A DNA stretch of 64,000 bases from Siansivirga zeaxanthinifaciens CC-SAMT-1 (GCF_000941055.1 NZ_CP007202.1:1360001-1424000); one strand, 5' to 3'; shown: positions 1 through 8,245, numbered from the stretch's first letter. Translations and numbers: made by a program. Notes: generated by a model not told the origin, from the letters alone.

Positions 1-294
1 AGCTATAAAGGTATTCGTCCGGCACCAGGCTATCCTGCATGTCCCGACCATTTAGAGAAGGAAACCATTTGGGATTTATTAGAGGTTGAAAAACTTATTG
101 GTGTAACTTTAACCGAAAGTTTAGCCATGTGGCCAGCAGCTGCGGTTTCGGGATATTATTTTGCGAATCCGGAGGCTAAGTATTTTGGTTTGGGCAAAAT
201 TACCGACGACCAAGTTACCGATTATGCAGTTAGAAAAGGCATTGGAAAGGATGTGGCCAGAAAATGGTTGCACCCCAATATTGCCGACGAATAA
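1..294 (+). CDS. metH: Cobalamin-dependent methionine synthase, C-terminal end (partial)
   Basis: The window opens inside this gene; 97 codons and the stop are present. MetH moves a methyl group from 5-methyl-tetrahydrofolate to homocysteine through cobalamin in the cytoplasm. The visible part is the C-terminal S-adenosylmethionine-binding reactivation domain: it carries the [12 protein letters not shown] signature at residues 7-18 of the fragment, where the Arg and Gly-Tyr-Pro contact AdoMet, and ends in the usual helical tail (VARKWLHPN). metF, which makes the methyl donor, lies 420 bp downstream on the same strand, so the two form a methionine/C1 cluster. Confident family call; the upstream part cannot be judged. 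Confidence 0.95.
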   Translation, partial: SYKGIRPAPGYPACPDHLEKETIWDLLEVEKLIGVTLTESLAMWPAAAVSGYYFANPEAKYFGLGKITDDQVTDYAVRKGIGKDVARKWLHPNIADE

Positions 295-325
295 TTAGTT
301 TAAAACCCAATTTATAGTTTTAGAA

Positions 326-574
326 ATGGCACAAGAATTTATAGAATTAACCTTAGGAAGCTATGTGATATCTCATGGGTATAATAGCAAAAATAAGGAG
401 CAATTAGAGCCGGTAACCTCGCATGTGTTATCGAAAAAAATAATTGCTGTTTCTAGAATTAAATCGGTTAGTGAAAAATATATTTTAACCGATTATGTAG
501 ATGGTAGATGGATTTATTGGGAATACGACGAAGATTATGAGTTTGTAAAAAATTTGCTGGTTAGCCCGCGTTAG
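326..574 (+). CDS. Hypothetical protein, 82 aa, between metH and metF
   Basis: A short soluble protein with no signal peptide or membrane segment. It is rich in aromatic and acidic residues towards the end (DGRWIYWEYDEDYEF) and looks like a small beta-rich domain. I do not recognise the family. It starts 31 bp after metH in the same orientation, with an ATG and codon use like its neighbours, so it is probably co-transcribed. The last codons (S-P-R-stop) lie inside the dispersed repeat that begins near position 562, so the natural C-terminus may once have differed. A role in methionine metabolism would be a guess from position only. Confidence 0.7.
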   Translation: MAQEFIELTLGSYVISHGYNSKNKEQLEPVTSHVLSKKIIAVSRIKSVSEKYILTDYVDGRWIYWEYDEDYEFVKNLLVSPR

Positions 575-655
575 CGATTGCAGTGAAAAGCCCACAGCGA
601 GGTACGAGCGCGGACTTGCAACGGAAAGCGCGACCCTTGTGGTAACGCCCAAAAA
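562..655 (+). repeat. Dispersed structured repeat, copy A
   Basis: About 90 bp of GC-richer DNA in an AT-rich chromosome. The same element recurs in opposite orientation at 19118-19210. Shared blocks in order are a GCGTTAGC-type start, TTGCAG, the identical GAGGTACGAG core, CGCGACCC and a GGTAACGCCC-type end followed by an A-run. The ends form a stem: GCGTTA at 568-573 pairs with TAACGC at 643-648. In copy B the corresponding arms are GCATTA/TAATGC, a compensatory change. The element overlaps the stop codon of the upstream 82-aa gene. No ORF or transposase is associated. Confidence 0.75.
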
Positions 656-674
656 AACAAATAGATAAATATTG

Positions 675-702
675 ATGAGATTCCTGCCTTCGCGGGAATG
701 AC
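675..702 (+). repeat. Short palindromic repeat of the ATTCC(C/T)G...CGGGAAT type
   Basis: ATTCCTGC at 680-687 pairs with GCGGGAAT at 692-699 (one G-T wobble) around the loop CTTC. From general knowledge this is a very common REP-like intergenic palindrome in bacteria; its reverse translation gives the familiar spurious peptide VIPAKAGI. It sits 13 bp upstream of metF, directly after the larger repeat, so the metH-metF spacer is a landing site for two unrelated repeats. Confidence 0.7.
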
Positions 703-714
703 AAAAAATAAGTA

Positions 715-1671
715 ATGAAAGTAACAGATCACATAAAGAAAGCTAACGGAAAAACATTGTTTTCGTTTGAAGTTATACCGCCGCAAAAGGGGAAAAATAT
801 TCAGGATTTATACAATAATATCGACCCGTTAATGGAGTTTAATCCGCCTTTTATAGATGTAACGACTTCGAGAGAGGAGTATGTTTATATCGATAAAGGT
901 AACGGCCTTTTAGATAAGCGTATTACTCGTATGCGCCCGGGAACAGTTGGTATTTGTGCTTCGATTATGCATAAGTATAAGGTGGATGCGATACCGCATT
1001 TATTGTGTGGTGGTTTTACAAAAGAGGAAACCGAATATGTGTTGGTTGATTGTCATTATTTAGGGATTGATAATGTTATGGCCTTGCGCGGTGATTCGAG
1101 AAAGGATGAGCCTTATTTTATTCCAACAAAGGATGGTAACGCTTTTGCAAGTGAATTGGTTGCGCAGATTTCAGATTTAAACAAAGGGAAATATTTACAT
1201 GATAATGTAGAAATTGAACACAAGTACGATTTTTGTGTGGGTGTTGCTGGTTATCCTGAGAAACACATGGAAGCGCCATCGCTACAAAACGACCTGAAAC
1301 GTTTAAAGGCTAAGGTAGATGCGGGTGCCGATTATGTGGTGACCCAAATGTTTTTTGATAATAAAAAGTATTTTGATTTTGTTGAAAAGGCTAAAGAAAT
1401 GGGAATTACTGTGCCAATTATTCCCGGAATTAAGCCTATAGCCGTTAAACGACACCTACAAATTTTACCTCAGGTTTTTAAAATTGATTTACCTGAAGAT
1501 TTAATTGATGCGGTTGAGGCTTGTAAAGATAATAATGCGGTTAGACAGGTGGGTATTGAGTTTGCCATACAACAATCGAGAGAGTTAAAAGAAGCGGGTG
1601 TGCCATTTTTACATTATTATTCTATGGGTAAAAGTGATAATATTAAAGCCATAGCTTCGCAGCTCTTTTAA
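715..1671 (+). CDS. metF: Methylenetetrahydrofolate reductase
   Basis: Reduces 5,10-methylene-tetrahydrofolate to 5-methyl-tetrahydrofolate with an FAD cofactor in the cytoplasm, supplying the methyl donor for MetH just upstream. The 318-residue protein is a single (beta/alpha)8 barrel of the usual bacterial length. It shows the N-terminal FSFEVIPP motif (residues 16-23) with the catalytic-region Glu, the ALRGDS FAD/folate motif at 123-128, TQMFFD at 210-215 and IIPGIKPI near 236. The ATG at 715 is the first in-frame start after the palindromic repeat. Its separation from metH by a small ORF and two repeats suggests later insertion into a metH-metF unit. Confidence 0.97.
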   Translation: MKVTDHIKKANGKTLFSFEVIPPQKGKNIQDLYNNIDPLMEFNPPFIDVTTSREEYVYIDKGNGLLDKRITRMRPGTVGICASIMHKYKVDAIPHLLCGGFTKEETEYVLVDCHYLGIDNVMALRGDSRKDEPYFIPTKDGNAFASELVAQISDLNKGKYLHDNVEIEHKYDFCVGVAGYPEKHMEAPSLQNDLKRLKAKVDAGADYVVTQMFFDNKKYFDFVEKAKEMGITVPIIPGIKPIAVKRHLQILPQVFKIDLPEDLIDAVEACKDNNAVRQVGIEFAIQQSRELKEAGVPFLHYYSMGKSDNIKAIASQLF

Positions 1672-1706
1672 TTATAATTTATACTAAGCCCTATCGGCAA
1701 TTTTTA

Positions 1707-2804
1707 ATGAAGCAATTTTTAAGTTACATTTTTTTAATATTTACGGTACTTTGTTTTTCTCAGGAAAAGCAACATGCTTCATATATAGATTTTAATTATT
1801 TTACAGGAAATATTGCCCTGCATAATAACAGTATTCTGCATTTAATTAATGGGCATCCTGAAGGGGTTATTGTTAGTTGGAATAAGAAAACCTTTGGTTA
1901 TAACGATTGGGAACAACGTTATAATTACCCCGATTATGGAGCGACGTTTATTTACCAAAATCTTAAAAATAATGTTTTAGGTAATAATTACTCGCTTTAC
2001 GCACACTACAATTTTTATTTTTTGAATAGGAATTTAATGTTTCGAATTGCGCAGGGCATGGGTTATACCACCAACCCTTACGATAAGGAAACTAATTATA
2101 GAAATATTGCTTTTGGTACGCGCTTGTTAAGCAGCACCTTTGTAATGCTGAATTATAAAAAAGAACGTATTTTCGATAAGTTTGGTGTTCAGGCGGGTGT
2201 GTCTTTAATTCACTATTCGAATGCTAATTTTAAATCGCCTAATAACGGTACCAATTCCATAACTGTTAATTTAGGGGTTACTTATAATCTGGATGCTAAT
2301 GAACCTGAATATGTAACCACTTTGGACGGTGTTAAAGAGAAATTTACAGAGCCCATAAAGTATAATTTTGTGGTGAGAGGTGGTTTAAATGAAAGCGATG
2401 TTATTGGTAGTGGGCAATATCCTTTTGTTGTACTTTCGGCTTATGCAGACAAGCGAATTAATGTAAAGAGTTCCCTGCAACTTGGTACCGATGTGTTTTT
2501 CTCTAGATTTTTAAAAGAGCATATTTATTTTAAAAGTGTAGCGTTTCCTGAAGAAAACCTCTCGGGAGATGAAGATTATAAACGTGTGGGCATTTTTGCT
2601 GGTCATGAATTATTTGTAAACCGAACCTCGTTAATAACCCAGCTGGGATATTATGTGTATTATCCTTTCGATTTTGAAGGGAGAACCTATGTGCGAGTTG
2701 GGTTAAAGCGCTATTTAAACGAAAAGTGGTTTGGAACGATGACGCTGAAATCGCATGGGGCACGCGCAGAAGGTGTTGAATTTGGTGTTGGGGTTAGACT
2801 ATAA
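1707..2804 (+). CDS. Acyloxyacyl hydrolase / PagL-like lipid A 3-O-deacylase family protein
   Basis: Outer-membrane beta-barrel protein of 365 residues with a cleavable signal peptide (hydrophobic residues 4-17, then CFSQEK). The family removes acyl chains from lipid A. The HxS catalytic motif of PagL-type enzymes is visible as H169-Y-S171 followed by Asn, in the sequence LIHYSNANFKSPN. The protein is about twice the length of PagL: residues 1-195 match the enzyme-like part and 196-365 form further alternating beta strands ending in a typical barrel C-terminus (GVEFGVGVRL). A catalytic Glu partner could not be placed with certainty. It lies 35 bp after metF and 6 bp before the next lipoprotein gene, suggesting shared transcription. 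Confidence 0.75.
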   Translation: MKQFLSYIFLIFTVLCFSQEKQHASYIDFNYFTGNIALHNNSILHLINGHPEGVIVSWNKKTFGYNDWEQRYNYPDYGATFIYQNLKNNVLGNNYSLYAHYNFYFLNRNLMFRIAQGMGYTTNPYDKETNYRNIAFGTRLLSSTFVMLNYKKERIFDKFGVQAGVSLIHYSNANFKSPNNGTNSITVNLGVTYNLDANEPEYVTTLDGVKEKFTEPIKYNFVVRGGLNESDVIGSGQYPFVVLSAYADKRINVKSSLQLGTDVFFSRFLKEHIYFKSVAFPEENLSGDEDYKRVGIFAGHELFVNRTSLITQLGYYVYYPFDFEGRTYVRVGLKRYLNEKWFGTMTLKSHGARAEGVEFGVGVRL

Positions 2805-2810
2805 AAAACT

Positions 2811-3557
2811 ATGAAAAACTTAATTTACATATTTATATTAGTTTTTTTGTTTTCATGTGATAATGAGAATTCAGGCGATTGTTTTCAGGAAACTGGTGCT
2901 ATTATTCAGGAGGAAGTCTCTTTGGGTAGTTTTAATAAAATTCTGGTAAATCGGGATGTCGAATTGATTTTAAAAGAAGGTTTGCCGCAAAAAATAATTG
3001 TTGAAACTGGTAAGAATTTATTTAACGATGTCGTCGCTGAGGTTATAGATAATCAATTGGTGTTAACCGACAATAATACCTGTAATTATGTGCGAAGCTA
3101 TGGCGTTACAAAAGTATATGTTACAGCACCTAATATTACCGAAATTAGAAGTTCTACACAATATGACATCAGCTCCGATGGGGTTTTAACCTATCCTTTA
3201 TTAAGAATTTTATCTGAAAATTTTTCGCAACCAAATGCTTTTGCCGTTGGTAATTTTAATTTGGAAATAGATAACAATTCGTTTTATGTTCTTTTTAATG
3301 GAGCTTCAAACTGTTTTGTTTCTGGTAAAACAAATAATTTAGATGTTTCGTTTTCTGCAGGAAGTTCGCGATTTGAAGGCGAAAATTTAATAGCCCAAGA
3401 GGTGACGTTTTGGAACAGGGGTTCTAATGATATGATTGTAAATCCGCAACAATCAATAACAGGTATAATAGTAGGTGTAGGAAATGTTATTTCTGTTAAT
3501 AAACCACCTGTTATTAATGTCGAGGCATTGTATAAGGGCCGATTAATTTTTAAATAG
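2811..3557 (+). CDS. GIN-domain (DUF2807-type) lipoprotein
   Basis: A lipoprotein of 248 residues: signal peptide with lipobox FLFSC, the lipidated Cys being residue 16. The rest is a right-handed beta-helix-like repeat of short strands typical of the putative auto-transporter adhesin 'head GIN' domain that is abundant in Bacteroidota. Its role is unknown; it probably faces the periplasm or cell surface. It follows the PagL-like gene by 6 bp. The 3' end overlaps the convergent ackA gene by 15 bp, leaving no room for a separate terminator. Confidence 0.75.
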   Translation: MKNLIYIFILVFLFSCDNENSGDCFQETGAIIQEEVSLGSFNKILVNRDVELILKEGLPQKIIVETGKNLFNDVVAEVIDNQLVLTDNNTCNYVRSYGVTKVYVTAPNITEIRSSTQYDISSDGVLTYPLLRILSENFSQPNAFAVGNFNLEIDNNSFYVLFNGASNCFVSGKTNNLDVSFSAGSSRFEGENLIAQEVTFWNRGSNDMIVNPQQSITGIIVGVGNVISVNKPPVINVEALYKGRLIFK

Positions 3558-4730
3558 ATCGACCGCTTGTTTAGCTATCTCTAACTCTTCGTTAGTTGGT
3601 ATAACCAATATTTTTACTTTAGAATTTTCGTCGTGAATGGATCTAATGTCTTTAGAACGAATACCGTTTTTGTAAACATCCAACCTAATGCCTAGAAAAT
3701 CTAAATCTTCACAAATCATTTTTCGCATAAGCATCGAGTTTTCTCCAATACCAGCCGTGAAAATAATAGCATCTAAGCCATTTAAAATAGCCGCATAACT
3801 GCCCATGTATTTTTTAATGCGGTACACATTCATTTGAAGTGCCAGAATACAATCTCTGTTTCCTTTCGCCGCTTCGCTTTCAATGTCTCTTAAGTCACTA
3901 TACCCGGTAAGTCCAAGCATACCGCTTTTTTTCTGAAGAATGTTGTTAATTTCGGGTAGAGTATAACCTAATTTGTCGGCTAAATAGAAAATTACAGCAG
4001 GATCAACATCGCCAGAACGTGTGCCCATTATGAGTCCGTTTACTGGAGAAAACCCTAAAGAATGGTCTATGCTTTTTCCGTTTTTTATCGCCGTCATGCT
4101 ACACCCGTTACCAAGATGTATTGAAATGATTTTAGAATTTTCTTTGTCTAAATATTCAATCGCTTTCTCTGAAACGTATTTATGGCTGGTACCGTGGAAA
4201 CCGTACAAACGAATATGATTTTTATCTAAAAACGCATTAGGTATTGCATATTTATAAGCATATTCTGGTATGGTTTGATGGAATGCCGTATCGAAAACCG
4301 CTACTTGTTTTGCATTTTTAAATATGGTTTCAGCATCTTCAATCCCTTCTAAATTCGCTGGATTGTGCAGTGGCGCTAATGAAGATAAATCGGCTATTTT
4401 AGCTTTAACATCTGCGGTTATTTCGGTTGTTTTACTAAAATGTTTTCCACCATGAACCACACGATGTCCAACAATGGCGATATCGTCGGCCGATTTAATA
4501 ATGCCAGTTTTTTCATCTAAAAGCTTACTGGCTAAAAGTTTTAAACCGGCTTTATGGTTTAAAATTTCGGTTTCAATTTCGAAGGTTTCAGCACTGGTTT
4601 TATAAATAAATTTGGAATCTGTTGCGCCTATACGTTCTATTAAACCAGAACATAAAATAGCTTCAGATGGCATTGAAAATAATTGAAATTTTAAGGAAGA
4701 ACTTCCCGAATTTAAAACTAATACTTGCAT
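3543..4730 (-). CDS. ackA: Acetate kinase
   Basis: Converts acetyl phosphate plus ADP to acetate plus ATP, or the reverse, in the cytoplasm. The 395 residues have the family's usual length and motifs: LNSGSSSLK at 6-14, HGTSHKYVS, LGNGCS, the GTRSGDVDP loop with the catalytic Arg/Asp, and AGIGENS near the C-terminus. It lies 4 bp after pta on the same strand, the classic pta-ackA operon. The stop end overlaps the convergent lipoprotein gene. Confidence 0.97.
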   Translation of the reverse strand: MQVLVLNSGSSSLKFQLFSMPSEAILCSGLIERIGATDSKFIYKTSAETFEIETEILNHKAGLKLLASKLLDEKTGIIKSADDIAIVGHRVVHGGKHFSKTTEITADVKAKIADLSSLAPLHNPANLEGIEDAETIFKNAKQVAVFDTAFHQTIPEYAYKYAIPNAFLDKNHIRLYGFHGTSHKYVSEKAIEYLDKENSKIISIHLGNGCSMTAIKNGKSIDHSLGFSPVNGLIMGTRSGDVDPAVIFYLADKLGYTLPEINNILQKKSGMLGLTGYSDLRDIESEAAKGNRDCILALQMNVYRIKKYMGSYAAILNGLDAIIFTAGIGENSMLMRKMICEDLDFLGIRLDVYKNGIRSKDIRSIHDENSKVKILVIPTNEELEIAKQAVDLFKN

Positions 4731-4734
4731 AATT

Positions 4735-6825
4735 TTATTCTTCTTGTGCTTGAATGGCTGTTATAATAACGGTGCTATAAATATCGTCTGCAGTACAACC
4801 TCGACTCAGGTCATTTACAGGTTTGTTTAATCCTTGTAAAACAGGACCAATGGCCAAGGCACCCGTTTCGCGTTGTACCGCTTTATAGGTGTTGTTTCCG
4901 GTATTTAAATCGGGAAAAATTAATATGCTAGCACTACCAGCAACTTCAGAATCAGGCATTTTACTTTTACCAATGCGCATATCTACAGCCGCATCATATT
5001 GAATAGGACCTTCTATTTTTAAATCAGGATTTTTAGTTTTTACAATTTCGGTGGCTTCTCTCACTTTCTCTACATCGGCGCCTTTACCAGAAGCTCCAGA
5101 TGAATATGAAAGCATAGCGACTTTAGGGTCTATTCCAAAATTGGCGGCTGTTTGCGCCGACTGAATGGCAATTTCGGCTAATTCTTGAGCATTCGGATTT
5201 GGGTTGATAGCACAATCACCAAACACAGAAACACGGTCTTCTAAACACATAAAGAAAATAGAAGAAACAATATTAACACCAGGTTTTGTTTTAATAAATT
5301 GAAGGGCCGGTCTTAAGGTGTGTTGTGTGGTATGTGCAGCACCAGAAACCATCCCGTCGGCATGACCTTTATAAATCATCATGGTACCAAAATAAGATAC
5401 ATCTGCCATAGCATCTCGTGCCATTTCTAGGTTAACGTTTTTATGTTTTCTTAGTTCGTAAAAAGTATTTACGTAATCGTCGAAATGCTCAGATTTGGTA
5501 GGAGAAACAATATTCACTTCATTTAAATCTAGTGAAATATCAAATTTATCGACCAGTTCTTTTATTTTGTCATCTTCTCCAATAAGCGTGATGTTTACAA
5601 CCTGTGCATTTATTAAACGGGCTGCAGCACGAAGTACACGTTCGTCATAGCCTTCGGGCAATACAATGTGTTTTTTGTCTTTTAAAGCACGTTGCAATAA
5701 GTTGTATTGAAACATTCGTGGTGTAAATATTTCAGATTTGAAGGTTACTAATTTTTCAGCGAATTTATCGGTATCTACGTGGTTTTCAAAAGTGGCAATC
5801 GAAGTTGCAATTTTTTCGGTGTTATCGGCATAAATTTTAGAGCGAATATTACCAATACTGTTGGTAGCAAAATAAGTGCCTGCATTAACGCTAATAACTG
5901 GAACAACGCTTGAAAGTCCTTCAATTAGTTTTAAAATAGGCTCTTCTGGAATTAAGCCACCCGTTAAAACAATACCCGATATCTTAGGATAATTTTTCGA
6001 AATATTTGCCTGTAGTGCCCCCAAAATAATATCGGCTCGGTCTCCTGGAGTAATTACCAAGGCATTTTCTTTTAAATGCGTGAGGTAATTTCGTAATTGC
6101 ATGGCGCCAACACTAAAATTTTCAATAAGGTTGTTTTGCATTTCTTTTCCAAACAGAACTTTGCCATCTAAAGCGGTAACAACTTCTTTTACCGTAGGAC
6201 TCGATAAGCTATGTATTTTTGGAATAACAGTAATATCGGTATTGTTACTAATACGTTCTTTTAGTAGCGTTTTTAAAGAATCGATGGCCTCAATATTAAC
6301 CTTGTTTGTAATTAGCGAAAGCACATCGACACTTTGTTTAAAGGTGTCGTAAGCTAGTTGTGCACTATCTACAATTTCTTTTGATTCTTTTTTGTCTCCC
6401 TGAATAACAATTATAACAGGTAAACTTAAATTTTTCGAAATTAAAATATTTAAATCTAATTCGATACTTGAATTTTCATGAGAAAAATCGGTGCCTTCAA
6501 CTAAAACAAAATCGAACTTTTCTTCAAGATTTTTGAATTTCTTAATAATTTCATCAATAACTTCACCAGAACGTCCTTGGTTATAAAGATCGAGCACTTC
6601 ATTTCTGGTAAAGGCAAAGGTTTTTTTATAATTGATATCAATTTCAAAGTGCGATAATACGGTACTAATATGGTTGTCCATGTCTCCAGATTCTACATCT
6701 TCTATGATGGGTCTGAAATATCCAACTTTAGCCGTTTTTCCTAAAAGCATGCGCATTAAACCAAGAACAACGACAGATTTTCCGCTATTTGGTTCGATGG
6801 TTGCTACATAAATTCCTTTACTCAT
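4735..6825 (-). CDS. pta: Phosphate acetyltransferase, long form
   Basis: Interconverts acetyl-CoA and acetyl phosphate; with AckA it forms the acetate overflow or assimilation pathway. At 696 residues it is the long, three-domain type: an N-terminal P-loop domain like dethiobiotin synthase (EPNSGKS near residue 11), a central DRTGG-type domain with TPGDRADII near 258, and the C-terminal PTA_PTB catalytic domain from about residue 370 (SYSSGASGKGADV and the GPIQYDAAVD loop). Start ATG at 6825; a perfect TANNTTTG element lies about 95 bp upstream at 6925-6918. First gene of the operon. Confidence 0.96.
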   Translation of the reverse strand: MSKGIYVATIEPNSGKSVVVLGLMRMLLGKTAKVGYFRPIIEDVESGDMDNHISTVLSHFEIDINYKKTFAFTRNEVLDLYNQGRSGEVIDEIIKKFKNLEEKFDFVLVEGTDFSHENSSIELDLNILISKNLSLPVIIVIQGDKKESKEIVDSAQLAYDTFKQSVDVLSLITNKVNIEAIDSLKTLLKERISNNTDITVIPKIHSLSSPTVKEVVTALDGKVLFGKEMQNNLIENFSVGAMQLRNYLTHLKENALVITPGDRADIILGALQANISKNYPKISGIVLTGGLIPEEPILKLIEGLSSVVPVISVNAGTYFATNSIGNIRSKIYADNTEKIATSIATFENHVDTDKFAEKLVTFKSEIFTPRMFQYNLLQRALKDKKHIVLPEGYDERVLRAAARLINAQVVNITLIGEDDKIKELVDKFDISLDLNEVNIVSPTKSEHFDDYVNTFYELRKHKNVNLEMARDAMADVSYFGTMMIYKGHADGMVSGAAHTTQHTLRPALQFIKTKPGVNIVSSIFFMCLEDRVSVFGDCAINPNPNAQELAEIAIQSAQTAANFGIDPKVAMLSYSSGASGKGADVEKVREATEIVKTKNPDLKIEGPIQYDAAVDMRIGKSKMPDSEVAGSASILIFPDLNTGNNTYKAVQRETGALAIGPVLQGLNKPVNDLSRGCTADDIYSTVIITAIQAQEE

Positions 6826-6917
6826 TATTTTTTATTTGTAGTTTAAAGAAGAAATACAATCGATTATAATTTAAATATAATCATTAAACATTAATCTCTT
6901 ATTTTAAATATTCATAG

Positions 6918-6925
6918 CAAAATTA
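6918..6925 (-). promoter_or_regulatory. Putative -7 element for pta-ackA
   Basis: Read on the minus strand this is TAATTTTG, a full match to the Bacteroidota -7 consensus TANNTTTG. A convincing TTTG -33 box at the ideal distance is not seen (TTTA occurs about 17 bp upstream). A small inverted repeat, CTTTAC/GTAAAG (6930-6947), lies next to it. Confidence 0.4.
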
Positions 6926-7020
6926 ACACCTTTACATTTCGGTAAAGATGATTTTTGTCATACTAGAGCATGAGTAATACAACATCCTTTCCTAAATTAT
7001 TAATTAGCTGAATTAATCTT

Positions 7021-7914
7021 TTAAGAAGTTAAATCTCTAAAAAGTGTTTCTAGGCTGCTATTTTTTTGATTGAGTTGTAAAATTTTTAATTGATTATCGT
7101 GTGCAAAATCAAACACATGCCCACGCATATCTTGCGATGTAGAGAAGGATATTTCGTAAATAAAACCATGGGTGTTTTTAACCGATTTAACTTTAGGAAG
7201 TTTTAATAGAAACGCATCTTCAACCCGATAATCGAACTCCACAACTACAATTTGATCTTTTCCTTCATATAGTTCTTTGAGTTTTTTGTCGGCTACAATT
7301 TCACCCTTATTTATAATAATTACTCGGTCGCACATGGCTTCTACTTCTTGCATAATGTGAGTAGATAGAAAAACCGTTTTCGTTTCCCCAATAGTTTTAA
7401 TTAAGTTTCTAATATCAACCAATTGGTTGGGGTCTAAACCGGTGGTAGGTTCATCTAAAATTAAAACTTCTGGATCATGTAGTAATGCATTTGCCAAACC
7501 AACACGCTGGCGATACCCTTTAGATAGTTGGCCTATTTTTTTATGAGCTTCGGGTGTTAAGCCTGTAAGTTGAATGACTGCTTCAATACGTTCTTTTTTT
7601 ACATTGTAAACAGAGGCATTAAAGCTTAAATATTCTTTAACATACATGTCTAAATACAACGGATTATGTTCCGGTAAATAGCCAACACTTTGCTGCACCA
7701 ACGTTTTGTTTTCGTTTACAAAAACACCGTTTACTTTTGCCGTGCCTTCATCAAAAGGCAAAAACGTTGTTAGAATTTTCATCATGGTCGATTTTCCGGC
7801 CCCGTTAGGACCTAAAAAACCAACTATTTCTGGCTTTTCAATTTGAAAACTAATGTTGTTTAATGCTTTCTGATTTCCGTATCGTTTTGAAACTCCAACT
7901 ACTTCAATAGACAT
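7021..7914 (-). CDS. gldA: Gliding motility ABC transporter ATP-binding subunit GldA
   Basis: A 297-residue ABC ATPase with Walker A GPNGAGKS near residue 35, the signature LSKGYRQRVGLANAL, Walker B VLILDEPTTGLDP, and an H-loop in STHIMQEVEAM. The C-terminal 80 residues form the extra beta-rich domain typical of GldA. GldA works with the membrane proteins GldF and GldG, which are not in this window, in a gliding-associated ABC transporter at the inner membrane. gldB and gldC occur further along. The assignment rests on length and overall resemblance; a generic exporter ATPase of the same class is the alternative. It is transcribed divergently from the aromatic operon and stands alone. Confidence 0.8.
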   Translation of the reverse strand: MSIEVVGVSKRYGNQKALNNISFQIEKPEIVGFLGPNGAGKSTMMKILTTFLPFDEGTAKVNGVFVNENKTLVQQSVGYLPEHNPLYLDMYVKEYLSFNASVYNVKKERIEAVIQLTGLTPEAHKKIGQLSKGYRQRVGLANALLHDPEVLILDEPTTGLDPNQLVDIRNLIKTIGETKTVFLSTHIMQEVEAMCDRVIIINKGEIVADKKLKELYEGKDQIVVVEFDYRVEDAFLLKLPKVKSVKNTHGFIYEISFSTSQDMRGHVFDFAHDNQLKILQLNQKNSSLETLFRDLTS

Positions 7915-8041
7915 ATTTAAATTTGTTTGTTCAAAAATAATGATAATCTAACGTAATTTGCATTTTGGTGTAAAATCTTTAAAACTTTTCATAAAATTGA
8001 AAAAAAGTTTTTATTGTATTTTTATTTCTTAAATAATTAAT

Positions 8042-8049
8042 TACTTTAG
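8042..8049 (+). promoter_or_regulatory. Putative -7 element for the aromatic operon leader
   Basis: TACTTTAG, one mismatch from TANNTTTG, 10 bp before the leader-peptide ATG. No TTTG at the ideal 19-bp distance; the nearest TTG is 25 bp upstream at 8014-8016. The predicted transcript would start only a few bases before the leader ORF, which is common for this phylum. Confidence 0.35.
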
Positions 8050-8059
8050 CGCCGTAATT

Positions 8060-8143
8060 ATGACAACAACAGTATATTATACATATTTTAACAACTGGTT
8101 TTATTTCTTTTTTAGCAAAAGGAACGAGGCGTTGTATGTATAA
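8060..8143 (+). CDS. Aromatic-rich leader peptide of the pheA operon (27 aa)
   Basis: A short ORF, ATG at 8060 to TAA at 8141-8143. Eleven of its 27 residues are aromatic (5 Phe, 5 Tyr, 1 Trp), ten of them packed into residues 6-18 (YYTYFNNWFYFFF). It ends 24 bp before a perfect terminator hairpin and 103 bp before pheA, the first gene of a Phe/Tyr operon. This is the architecture of a ribosome-mediated attenuator leader: shortage of charged tRNA-Phe or tRNA-Tyr would stall the ribosome over residues 6-18. The tail codons (Asn-Glu-Ala, 8123-8131) contain the putative antiterminator strand. Described from the sequence only; I know of no annotation for it. Confidence 0.8.
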   Translation: MTTTVYYTYFNNWFYFFFSKRNEALYV

Positions 8144-8197
8144 TTTATAAACATAAATTAGAATATAAGTCTCGATGAAAATCGAGACTTTTTTTTT
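8125..8197 (+). promoter_or_regulatory. Transcription attenuator: antiterminator/terminator switch of the pheA operon
   Basis: Two mutually exclusive structures can be drawn. Terminator: AAGTCTCGAT (8167-8176) pairs perfectly with ATCGAGACTT (8181-8190) around GAAA, followed by a run of T to 8197. Antiterminator: CGAGGC (8125-8130), inside the end of the leader ORF, pairs with GTCTCG (8169-8174, one G-T wobble), with an inner helix TATGT/ACATA (8135-8139 with 8151-8155). A ribosome stalled on the aromatic codons leaves 8125-8130 free, so the antiterminator forms and the operon is read. A ribosome reaching the stop codon covers it and the terminator forms. Confidence 0.75.
8167..8197 (+). terminator. 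Intrinsic terminator in the pheA leader
   Basis: Ten-base-pair perfect stem with a GAAA tetraloop and a nine-T tail, located between the leader peptide and pheA rather than after a gene. It is the conditional terminator of the attenuator. Confidence 0.9.
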
Positions 8198-8245
8198 AAT
8201 GTTAAAAGCAAAACAAATTAACAATTAGTTTTTAAAAATTAAACT

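Noticed and set aside
571..786. A 71-codon minus-strand ORF containing VIPAKAGI
   Set aside because: It is the reverse translation of the palindromic repeat at 675-702 plus the start of metF; this peptide is a well-known artefact of the repeat.
7979..8224. An 81-codon minus-strand ORF opposite the pheA leader
   Set aside because: It is an AT-rich shadow antisense to the attenuator, without family features; the plus-strand leader peptide and terminator explain the region better.
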